This document shows positions 1 through 6,387 of a stretch of 9,830 nucleotides of DNA, one piece after another. Origin of the DNA: Cellvibrionaceae bacterium (GTDB taxonomy: Bacteria > Pseudomonadota > Gammaproteobacteria > Pseudomonadales > Cellvibrionaceae); contig JAUVQU010000078.1 of assembly GCA_030597965.1 (NCBI GenBank), positions 1 to 9,830 of the forward strand, given 5' to 3'. Both the position numbers and the translations under genes were made by a program. The notes under the pieces were generated by a model. That model searched no databases, had not been told where the DNA came from, and saw only the letters and a program-made list of their open reading frames with translations. Positions within the stretch are counted from its first letter, which is position 1. The number at the start of each line of letters is the position of its first letter.

Positions 1-2
1 AG

Positions 3-53
3 TGCGCCGCATCTAAATTAATCTGCCCAGTATGTGGTGCTGTTTTGGTTTAA
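3..53 (+). CDS. Possible 3' end of an upstream gene (zinc-ribbon-like tail)
   Basis: One frame is open from the left edge to a TAA at 51-53. It encodes 16 residues that include a Cys, then a CPVCG motif and a short hydrophobic end. CPxCG knuckles are typical of zinc ribbons, so this could be the C-terminus of a gene that begins outside the window. With so few residues it could equally be chance. No terminator is obvious after the stop. Confidence 0.2.
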   Translation, partial: CAASKLICPVCGAVLV

Positions 54-170
54 ATATGAACATTTAAATTTTTCACGTTTGGGAGTAGGGTTAACCATCT
101 GGCTCAGTCCCTTTTTTATTTAAGCTGCGGATTGCAGTCAAATGACTGGTTTGTTTTTCAGGAGAATAGA

Positions 171-746
171 ATGAGATTCCGTTTACTTGTTATTGGTGTA
201 AGTTTACAGGTTGCTATGTTGGTGTCGGTATCAGTAAGCGCTGAAGAATTAGCTGGCGAGGAGGCTCTAAAAGCAGAGGCTGTAAGTATTGTTAAGCAAT
301 TTGGAGGCGCCTTAAAGCCGAAATTAAAACAAGCTGTCCAGTCGGGCGGTTTCGGTCACGCTATAAATATATGTTCTAACGAAGCACCTAAAATAGCCGA
401 ACAATTAAGTGCGGAAACGGGATGGGTTGTTAAACGCGTCAGTTTGAAACCCCGTAATAATAAAAGCGCAACGGCAGATCCATTTGAGAAGAAAATCCTG
501 GAAAAGTTTGATCGGCTTCAGTTGGAAGGCCTGCCAGTGGACACTATGGTTCATTCGGAAGTTATCGATAACCAATATCGATTCATCAAAGCTCAGCCGG
601 TTGAAGGGCTTTGCTTGGGGTGTCATGGTGACTCCCTCTCGGTCGAAGTGAGGGAAGCACTTCATCTTCAGTATCCAGATGATATAGCTACGGGTTACTC
701 GCTTGGCCAGATACGAGGTGCTTTCAGTTTGACAAAGCCTTTGTGA
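171..746 (+). CDS. Secreted DUF3365 (Tll0287-like) mono-haem c-type protein
   Basis: Predicted periplasmic haem protein of 191 residues. Residues 1-24 form a signal peptide: a basic start, a hydrophobic core, and a likely cut after the SVSA stretch. The mature part matches the DUF3365 / Tll0287-like pattern as I know it: a helical N-terminal part with a conserved Cys near residue 68 (NICSNEAP), the R-x-S-x-x-x-R-N block at about 89-96, then one covalent haem site CLGCH at 148-152, and a GxIRGAFS-type C-terminus. Family members are haem-binding sensor or redox domains, often fused to signalling modules; this one stands alone. I chose the ATG at 171 because GGAG lies at 161-164 and a signal peptide follows at once. 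A TTG at 132 is in frame but would put 13 polar residues before the signal peptide. The redox partner is unknown. The permease gene lies 163 bases downstream, so co-transcription is uncertain. Confidence 0.85.
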   Translation: MRFRLLVIGVSLQVAMLVSVSVSAEELAGEEALKAEAVSIVKQFGGALKPKLKQAVQSGGFGHAINICSNEAPKIAEQLSAETGWVVKRVSLKPRNNKSATADPFEKKILEKFDRLQLEGLPVDTMVHSEVIDNQYRFIKAQPVEGLCLGCHGDSLSVEVREALHLQYPDDIATGYSLGQIRGAFSLTKPL

Positions 747-909
747 ACGATCGATTCACTATTTACAGGAATGATTGCAGAACAAGGTTTTCCTCATGCG
801 TATAGAGGGAAAGTGATTGGTGTGATTGATTAATATGCTGGAAACAATACGGCCCGCTAGTCTGTAAATATCATTCTTAATACTTCTATACCTGTTTTAG
901 AGGTTTCCA

Positions 910-1905
910 ATGTTTCAAATATTCACTGATTTTGCCAGTTGGCTGGTCTATGGCCAGATCGGCTTGACGGCCGAAACAAAACTCGGTGATGCGTTGCACT
1001 TCTTTGTTGAAGATGTCAGCAAGATATTTGTTTTGCTGTTGCTAATGATTTACATCATTGCATTAGTCCGGGCGTCACTAAATATTGAGCGGGTTCGAGA
1101 TTATCTGGCAGATAAGCACAAGGGACTAGGCTATATCCTGGGTTCTACCCTGGGGGCGATCACGCCATTTTGTTCCTGTTCAAGTATTCCTGTTTTTCTT
1201 GGTTTTACCTCGGCGGGTATTCCGATTGGTATCACCATGGCTTTCTTGGTTACCTCGCCATTAATTAACGAGGTGGCAGTACTGCTGCTTGTCAGTCTTC
1301 TTGGGTGGAAATTCACGCTACTCTATGTCGTTGTTGGCATGGGTATCGGTATTATCAGTGGTGTATTTCTTGATTTCATAAACGCACAGCGTTGGTTGAA
1401 GTCCTTTGCGGCGGAGGCACTTGAACGAGGAAGACAGGAGTCAAACGTGGCAGATCCGCATGAAGTTGAATCGACTATTACTATGTTGGAACGTCATCGA
1501 TTTGCCGTTGAAGAAACGACGGACATTTTTGGGCGAGTTTGGAAATGGGTTATTTTAGGGGTTGGCCTGGGTGCTGCATTACACGGTTTTGTACCTGACG
1601 GCTGGATTGAAACACACCTGGGTGACGGACAATGGTGGTCGGTTCCTGCGGCTGTGCTACTGGGAATTCCCCTCTACTCGAATGCAACGGCTGTGATTCC
1701 TGTGATGGAAAGCCTAATTGTGAAGGGCTTGCCTGTGGGGACTACTATGGCGTTTTGCATGAGTACGGTCGCCGCCAGTTTTCCTGAATTTATTTTGCTT
1801 AAACAGGTTATGCAATGGCGATTATTGGCCGTGTTATTTTCTTTGTTACTAGTGGCATTTACGCTGGCGGGCTGGCTGCTGAATATTGCGGATCCCTTTA
1901 TTTAA
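910..1905 (+). CDS. ArsP-type permease (DUF318 / YraQ family)
   Basis: Inner-membrane permease of 331 residues, full length for the family. It has two homologous hydrophobic halves separated by a hydrophilic loop at about residues 160-205. The first half carries the family signature TPFCSCSSIPVF at 85-96, with Cys88 and Cys90, followed by TSPLINE at 115-121. The second half carries PLYSNATAVIPV at 254-265. These match the ArsP branch, whose studied members export trivalent organoarsenicals such as methylarsenite; other DUF318 proteins have no known substrate. The ATG at 910 follows AGAGG at 899-903. The thioredoxin-like gene begins 44 bases after the stop with no terminator between, so the two are probably co-transcribed. 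No ArsR gene or recognisable ArsR operator is seen, so arsenic specificity is inference from family only. Confidence 0.88.
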   Translation: MFQIFTDFASWLVYGQIGLTAETKLGDALHFFVEDVSKIFVLLLLMIYIIALVRASLNIERVRDYLADKHKGLGYILGSTLGAITPFCSCSSIPVFLGFTSAGIPIGITMAFLVTSPLINEVAVLLLVSLLGWKFTLLYVVVGMGIGIISGVFLDFINAQRWLKSFAAEALERGRQESNVADPHEVESTITMLERHRFAVEETTDIFGRVWKWVILGVGLGAALHGFVPDGWIETHLGDGQWWSVPAAVLLGIPLYSNATAVIPVMESLIVKGLPVGTTMAFCMSTVAASFPEFILLKQVMQWRLLAVLFSLLLVAFTLAGWLLNIADPFI

Positions 1906-1949
1906 AATATTAAGTAGGTTTGTAAACTTGCGAAAAATACGGAGTCATA

Positions 1950-2186
1950 ATGAAGACAGTAAAAGTGTTGGGCAGTGGTTGTAAGAAATGCATAAAGGCC
2001 GCGGAGCTGGTCGAGGCTGTGGCTTTAGAGTTGGGTGTAGAAGTGAATATTGAGAAGGAATCAAGCCCTGAGGCGATGCTTGCTTATGGTGTGATGAGTA
2101 CCCCCGCTATAGTGATTGACGAAACACTTGTCCATTCAGGCTCAATTCCGAGTCGGGAGTCTGTAGTGAATTGGCTGAATGGGTAA
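1950..2186 (+). CDS. Small thioredoxin-fold protein (redox-active disulfide protein 2 type)
   Basis: Cytoplasmic thioredoxin/glutaredoxin-like protein of 78 residues, the usual length for the MTH895/TM0996-type (Thioredoxin_3) family. A beta strand leads to the redox site GSGCKKC with Cys11 and Cys14. A helix and the cis-proline segment MSTPAIVID (Pro52) follow, then a strand, a Gly turn and a final helix. There is no signal peptide. GGAG at 1941-1944 is placed 5 bases before the ATG. Proteins of this family are commonly encoded beside DUF318 permeases, and the same is seen here. A plausible job is delivering or reducing a thiol-bound substrate, or keeping the permease cysteines reduced; this is inference. 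No clear plus-strand terminator follows. Confidence 0.87.
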   Translation: MKTVKVLGSGCKKCIKAAELVEAVALELGVEVNIEKESSPEAMLAYGVMSTPAIVIDETLVHSGSIPSRESVVNWLNG

Positions 2187-2314
2187 TGTCTGGTCAGTGT
2201 ATTAGAAGAGGGTGCTGTATCAACAGGGCATAAAGACCCGCCCAGACTTGAGCTGGGAATCCGCCCCGAGCTTAAATGAGAGTTGAGTTGGGTACTCTGC
2301 GATAAGCATTCGTA

Positions 2315-2342
2315 TAAAAAATAGGCTGCTCTTTTACAGCCC
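2315..2342 (-). terminator. Intrinsic terminator of the CBS-transporter operon
   Basis: Read on the minus strand, GGCTG (2341-2337) and CAGCC (2328-2324) form a five-pair stem, with a possible sixth G-U pair, around an 8-base loop. A run of six T (2321-2316) follows almost at once. The transporter stop codon TAA (2336-2334) lies inside the loop, so termination is tightly tied to the end of the gene. The stem is short but G/C-rich. Confidence 0.65.
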
Positions 2343-3677
2343 GGCAAAATGTCGTAAATAGAGATATCCCGTAGCAATCATCACAGACAGCAGCATAATG
2401 GGAATGGCGATTAATAGAAAACGTGAAAATTTTATCGGATAACCAGCACGCTCTGCGAAACCGGCTACAATCACATTTGCTGTGGCACCAATCAGTGAGC
2501 CATTACCACCTAGGCAGGCGCCAAGTGACAGGGCCCACCAAATAGGTGCCATTGCTTCTTCGCCACCCAGTCCCGTGGAGGCTGATTGTAGTAATGGGAT
2601 CATAGTGGCAACAAAAGGAATGTTGTCGATAATGGCCGAGGCTATGGCAGAGAACCAGAGAGTCACAAAGGCCGTCAACTGGATATCACTCCCGGAAAAT
2701 TCCACAAGGCCTTCTCCCAGAATCGCCAGTAAACCATTCACTTCCAGCGCGTGAACCAAGACGAAAAGGCCGATAAAAAACGCCAGGGTACTCCACTCTA
2801 CTTCATCAAGAATACCATTCACACGTTTAGACTGATTCTTGCTACTGCGGCCTAATATGTGGAGGAGTAAAAGAAGAGTGGCACCAAACAGCGCAATACT
2901 GCCAGTTTCCAGGTGGATGATTTCAGCTAGCATAAAACCAGCGATAACCATTGCGAGAACCGTAAGCGATTGAATCAGTAGGCGCTTGTCGGTTATTGCG
3001 TCTTTTTCCTCAAACGCCATAACCTTTTCCCGACACTCTTCGGTGGTGGTCAGTCGGCGACCCCAGATAAAGTCCAGCATGACCAGCATGGCTGTATGGA
3101 TTACGATGACCACTAAGCCCAGCTCACGGACGAAATCCATAAACGAAAACCCTACCGCTGAACCGATCAGGATATTAGGTGGGTCACCGATAAGGGTGGC
3201 AGTGCCTCCTATATTGGAAGCAAATATTTCTGCGATTAAAAACGGATAGGGAGACAGTTCCAGTTTGTCCACGATCAGTAAGGTTACCGGCACAATCAAG
3301 AGCACCGTCGTTACATTGTCCAGCAGTGCTGACAGCACCGCTGTTACTGTTGCCAGCATAAGTAGAATGCCACGGGGCTTCGCATCTACTTTTTTGGTGG
3401 CCCAGATAGCCAGATACTGGAAAACTCCCGACTGTTTGGTTATCGCTACAATTATCATCATGCCCGTTAGGAGGGCAATGGTGTTGAAATCTACCCCAGC
3501 CACGGCCTGCTGTTGATTGAGCACGCCAGTCAGGATCATTAATCCTGCGCCGAGCATAACCACAACCGTGCGGTGGATGATGTCACTGATTAATAACGCA
3601 TAGGTTGTGATGAAAATTGCACACGACACCCACATTGGGTTCAAGCCCAGCACAACTTCCTGTGCCGTTTCGTACAT
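2334..3677 (-). CDS. ArsB/NhaD-superfamily ion transporter
   Basis: Inner-membrane transporter of about 447 residues with 12 or more hydrophobic segments and the inverted-repeat layout of the ion transporter superfamily (ArsB, NhaD, DASS). The first repeat has DNVTTVL at about 121-127 and GGTATLIGDPPNILIG at 158-173. The second has DNIPFVATMIP at 352-362 and GGNGSLIGATANVI at 391-404. These paired motifs form the substrate and ion site in the superfamily. The motifs do not settle whether it moves arsenite, Na+/H+, or dicarboxylate or sulfate-like anions. The reading frame also allows a GTG at 3680 (my residue numbers count from it). I prefer the ATG at 3677, which overlaps the upstream TGA as TGATG and has GGAAG just before it within the CBS gene. 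Coupled translation with the CBS protein is therefore likely. Confidence 0.87.
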   Translation of the reverse strand: MYETAQEVVLGLNPMWVSCAIFITTYALLISDIIHRTVVVMLGAGLMILTGVLNQQQAVAGVDFNTIALLTGMMIIVAITKQSGVFQYLAIWATKKVDAKPRGILLMLATVTAVLSALLDNVTTVLLIVPVTLLIVDKLELSPYPFLIAEIFASNIGGTATLIGDPPNILIGSAVGFSFMDFVRELGLVVIVIHTAMLVMLDFIWGRRLTTTEECREKVMAFEEKDAITDKRLLIQSLTVLAMVIAGFMLAEIIHLETGSIALFGATLLLLLHILGRSSKNQSKRVNGILDEVEWSTLAFFIGLFVLVHALEVNGLLAILGEGLVEFSGSDIQLTAFVTLWFSAIASAIIDNIPFVATMIPLLQSASTGLGGEEAMAPIWWALSLGACLGGNGSLIGATANVIVAGFAERAGYPIKFSRFLLIAIPIMLLSVMIATGYLYLRHFAGL

Positions 3678-4135
3678 CACTCTTCCATTTCCAGTGCGCG
3701 CAGCAAAGTGATAAAGGAAATCCCTCCAACCAGTTGCTGATTGTCAGGGTCCAATACGGGAATCCGGATATATTTGTTGTGGTAGAGCAGAGTTAAGGCG
3801 TCCATCAGGGGAGAGTCTGGATAGACAACGTTAATGTCTGTATCCACATACTGGGAGATCAATTGATCACTTACGTTATTGAGGCGTTGGTGCAGATCTT
3901 TCAGCGTTTCACGCATGAAGCCAGTATGCTTCAGACCCATATCCATGCTGATGCTATCGGGCAACAGTAGGCCTGTCAGACGACGTGTGCTGATCTCGCC
4001 AACAAATACCTCGTCCCTGTTAACCACTGGAAGATTGTACATGTGATGTTCGATCAGCAGGTCAATCGCCTCCCTAACTGTATTGTCGACATACAATCGG
4101 GTTGGGGGGCTATGCATGATGGTTTTACATTTCAA
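3677..4135 (-). CDS. Stand-alone CBS domain-pair protein, likely regulator of the adjacent transporter
   Basis: Soluble protein of 152 residues made of two CBS motifs. CBS1 spans about 1-58 (KTIM, TVREAIDLLIEHHMYNLPVVN, VGEIS). CBS2 spans about 92-150 (MDALTLLYHNKYIRIPVLD, LVGGIS). A charged helical linker at about 66-92 joins them. CBS pairs bind adenosine ligands (AMP, ATP, SAM, c-di-AMP) and gate enzymes or transporters. Here the stop codon overlaps the start of the ArsB/NhaD transporter gene, so regulation of that transporter is a strong inference. The start is a TTG at 4135: it gives the normal CBS opening (x-x-K-x-IM) and has GAGAG 8 bases upstream. The next in-frame ATG at 4117 would cut into the first strand and has no good ribosome site. 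A TAG lies in frame upstream, so no longer version exists. Confidence 0.82.
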   Translation of the reverse strand: MKCKTIMHSPPTRLYVDNTVREAIDLLIEHHMYNLPVVNRDEVFVGEISTRRLTGLLLPDSISMDMGLKHTGFMRETLKDLHQRLNNVSDQLISQYVDTDINVVYPDSPLMDALTLLYHNKYIRIPVLDPDNQQLVGGISFITLLRALEMEE

Positions 4136-4585
4136 ATCAGTAGCTCTCTTTAGTTTTATACAACAAGGCTAATCCTACTGAACACCCTAGTCAATTTCAG
4201 TGAGGATATATCGTTGCTATGTTCAGGGCGGTCAATAAGCCGAGACCCTATATGATGTGTGGGTGTTCTAATCAGCCAGGTGATTGAGGAAATACGACAT
4301 CGAGCGGAGGTGGGCTCATTGCTTCGTGTTATTGCATGCCTCCTACTGTTTCAGGCTGCTAAATTTAGTAAATGACCTGAGTTCTATGTTTTAACTCTGT
4401 TGATTAAAAGTATTGAGGAGGTTACAGCTAATGTGCTCGAAGCCTGGTGCCTGCCTGCCCACATAAACGTTCTCCCATCGTTTTTAATTCACTACACTGT
4501 ATATAGTTCTTAGCATTTGTCAGGTGTAAGGTGCCACAGTGGAGTTTTTGTCGATCTACGGGTGTGCTGAAGGAAGAATGACAGT
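4136..4585. other. 450-base divergent intergenic region
   Basis: This gap separates the minus-strand CBS-transporter operon from the plus-strand WS/DGAT gene, so it must hold promoters for both, but none matches consensus well. On the minus strand a TTGACT lies at about 4192-4187 with no good -10 at 17 bases, and a TATAAA lies at about 4160-4155. On the plus strand TATATA/TATAGT at 4500-4507 is a possible -10 without a clear -35. The 11-codon mini-ORF at 4431-4466 is listed separately. No RNA gene or larger coding region is convincing. Confidence 0.5.
4415..4466 (+). CDS. Possible 11-codon leader peptide with a strong ribosome site (coding part 4431-4466)
   Basis: GAGGAGGT at 4415-4422 is close to a perfect anti-16S match. 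It sits 8 bases before an ATG at 4431, which opens a frame of 11 codons (Met-Cys-Ser-Lys-Pro-Gly-Ala-Cys-Leu-Pro-Thr) ending in TAA at 4464-4466. It is by far the strongest Shine-Dalgarno in this intergenic region. The stop codon overlaps a weak inverted repeat (AAACG / CGTTT) followed by TTAATT. This might act as a leader or attenuator for the WS/DGAT gene 120 bases downstream. It may also be a chance purine run, since nothing else supports translation. Confidence 0.3.
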
Positions 4586-4588
4586 ATG
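4572..4588 (+). promoter_or_regulatory. Ribosome binding site deciding the WS/DGAT start
   Basis: GGAAG at 4572-4576 lies 9 bases before the ATG at 4586. A closer ATG at 4579 is out of frame and meets a TGA after two codons. It could divert a few ribosomes but does not encode the enzyme. The chosen start gives the usual family opening, a short basic segment and then a phenylalanine-leucine-aspartate turn. Confidence 0.6.
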
Positions 4589-6085
4589 AAGCGGCTCAAC
4601 TTTTTAGATACAGGAATTTTGCTGGAAGAAACTCGCGAGATTCCCATGCATATTGGTTTTGTGTCGCTGTACACCATGCCGGAAGGGGTCGATGAGCAAA
4701 CCTTTCTGAGTGAGCTTGCGGACACACTACGCGACGTTGAAGACTTTCAATATCCCTTCGGAGTCCGACTGAAAACCGGTCGTCTGGGTTTGGCTGGGGC
4801 TAGCTATTGGGAGTCTGATCCCTCCATAGATATTGATTACCATATTTGTCGTTCAGCGCTCCCTCACCCGGGCTGTTACCGCGAGCTTTTTAACCATGTG
4901 TCACGCTTACACTCCACCCTATTGGATCGCAGTCGACCACTTTGGGAGGTACACCTGATTGAGGGTTTGGAGAATCGGCAGTTTGCGGTGTATTTAAAGG
5001 CTCACCACGCTGCAATGGATGGGGAGCGCTTCATCCACATTGCTCGCAGTATGCTATCGCCCAACCCTGAGGATCGACAGGCTGATTCCCCTTTGTCATT
5101 GGCGACCGGGGAGCGTTATCGCGCAGCATTGAGGCGTGAAATCCCCGATCCTGTCAGTGACAAGGAACTGCGTAATGTCGCTGAGGTATTGGAAGCAAGT
5201 TTCGATAGCAGCGTGAATGCATACTGTGCCTTGAAGCGTTTAAGCAACAGTTTACAAGATAAGGCTGGCGCATTGGCGCTGCCCTTCAAGGGCGTGCCTC
5301 GTACTTCAATCAATACTCCTGTGGGTGGTGCTCGGTATTTTGTTGGTCAATCCTGGCCCTTCGCTCGTATTCGTGCGATTGGCAAGGCCTTCGGCGGTAC
5401 TTTTAATGATGCCGTACTGGCTATGTGTGCCGGCGCGCTGCGCACCTATTTACAGAACCACGCGGAGTTACCGGAAAAGTCTCTCAAGGTGCTGGTACCG
5501 GTTTCACTGCGTAGCGAAGGCGATATTGACTCTTCCAATAAGGTAGCTACGATCAGGGCTGATCTGGCTACCAACATTAAAGATCCGGCCAGACGCATGG
5601 CTATAATCCAGGCATCGATCCGTGCCGGGAAAGAATTTTATATGGATATGTCACCGACAGAGGCACAAGTGTTCAGCGCTGTATTAATGATGCCGGGTGT
5701 ATTTCTGGGGCAGTTGGGACTGGCCAGTCGATTGCCAGCCTTTAATACGGTTATTTCCAATATACCCGGTATCCGTCAGCCAATGTATTGGAACGGTGCG
5801 CGCCTGGAAGCTTGTTACCCCGTATCAGTCCTTATGGAAGGTGTTGCGTTAAATATCACACTGGTGACTTATGACAAGAGCGTTGATTTTGGCATTATCG
5901 CCTGTCGCCGCTCAATGCCACAGGCTCATCGCTTGGTTGATTATATGGAGCAAGCCCTGGTGGAGCTGGAAGAGGTGGCCGGGTTGCCAGCATTCAAGAC
6001 TAAAGACAAGGTTAAAGCGAAACCGAAATCGGTACTCAGGGAAAAATCAACCACACGGTCTAAGAGCAAAAAAAGAAGCAAATAG
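4586..6085 (+). CDS. Wax ester synthase / diacylglycerol acyltransferase (WS/DGAT)
   Basis: Bacterial acyltransferase of 499 residues. Characterised relatives move an acyl group from acyl-CoA to a fatty alcohol (wax ester) or to diacylglycerol (triacylglycerol) at the membrane surface, filling storage granules. The catalytic HHxxxDG motif is intact at 140-146 (HHAAMDG, His141 as the expected base). Other family blocks are SRPLWE at 116-121, GGTFNDAVLA at 270-279 and the C-terminal SNIPG at 391-395, which belongs to the DUF1298 half. The last 30 or so residues (about 470-499) are dominated by Lys, Arg, Ser and Thr. This low-complexity basic tail goes beyond the usual 450-480 residue length and may bind membrane, granule or nucleic acid. 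The gene stands alone, with a promoter region before it and about 300 bases after it. The fatty alcohol source is not in the window, but two dehydrogenases follow. Confidence 0.93.
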   Translation: MKRLNFLDTGILLEETREIPMHIGFVSLYTMPEGVDEQTFLSELADTLRDVEDFQYPFGVRLKTGRLGLAGASYWESDPSIDIDYHICRSALPHPGCYRELFNHVSRLHSTLLDRSRPLWEVHLIEGLENRQFAVYLKAHHAAMDGERFIHIARSMLSPNPEDRQADSPLSLATGERYRAALRREIPDPVSDKELRNVAEVLEASFDSSVNAYCALKRLSNSLQDKAGALALPFKGVPRTSINTPVGGARYFVGQSWPFARIRAIGKAFGGTFNDAVLAMCAGALRTYLQNHAELPEKSLKVLVPVSLRSEGDIDSSNKVATIRADLATNIKDPARRMAIIQASIRAGKEFYMDMSPTEAQVFSAVLMMPGVFLGQLGLASRLPAFNTVISNIPGIRQPMYWNGARLEACYPVSVLMEGVALNITLVTYDKSVDFGIIACRRSMPQAHRLVDYMEQALVELEEVAGLPAFKTKDKVKAKPKSVLREKSTTRSKSKKRSK

Positions 6086-6387
6086 AGTATTAATGTAATG
6101 AACTACTACAGTCCCCCTCCTGTGTTAGAAAGTTGCTTTTCATCAGATGAACAGTCAGATTAGTGGATTTTTCAAACAAGTTAACTGTTCAGGCTTGGAC
6201 TTGGGGCTCGCCTCATTCTTAACATTTTTCTTTTAATGCAGGGTGCATGCTAATCAAAATCAACTGGTTTATTTTAGTGATTACTTATCCGCTTGTATCG
6301 TGACCCTCATGAAGATGGATTCGCGAAACATCTACCTTTAAAGGGTAATTGAGCGAGCTGAACTCTGGGTTTTCCGATAGCCGGGGA
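6086..6387. other. 302-base gap between convergent genes
   Basis: No coding region is supported here. It holds an 8-base perfect inverted repeat, TGAACAGT (6148-6155) and ACTGTTCA (6184-6191), with 28 bases between. A weak GGGG-CTCG-CCTC hairpin at 6203-6214 is followed by a T-rich stretch (6217-6235) and could end the WS/DGAT transcript. The rest is AT-rich and featureless. Confidence 0.4.
6202..6235 (+). terminator. Weak candidate terminator after the WS/DGAT gene
   Basis: GGGG and CCTC around the loop CTCG pair with one G-U, extended by one T-A pair. TTCTTAACATTTTTCTTTT follows. The stem is only five pairs and the T-tract is interrupted, so this is a guess supported mostly by its place downstream of a gene and upstream of a convergent one. 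Confidence 0.25.

Noticed and set aside
771..833. Short frame of 20 codons after the DUF3365 gene, in the same phase as that gene
   Set aside because: The haem protein already has a normal family C-terminus before its TGA, and the AGGA touches the ATG, so neither stop readthrough nor a separate gene is supported.
2241..2274. CCCAG / CTGGG and AGCT-based hairpins after the thioredoxin gene as a plus-strand terminator
   Set aside because: No T-tract follows and the stems are short or bulged, so I did not list it as a terminator.
2482..3516. Several plus-strand frames opposite the ArsB/NhaD transporter
   Set aside because: They are antisense shadows of a full-length transporter with both repeat motifs intact; none has family features.
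4252..4287. 11-codon frame starting with two Met codons and rich in Cys
   Set aside because: No Shine-Dalgarno at a useful distance; short frames of this size occur by chance.
4259..4378. Frame encoding a hydrophobic, signal-like stretch of about 39 residues in the divergent region
   Set aside because: Only a GTG is available near its beginning and no ribosome site is seen; the hydrophobic run alone is not enough.
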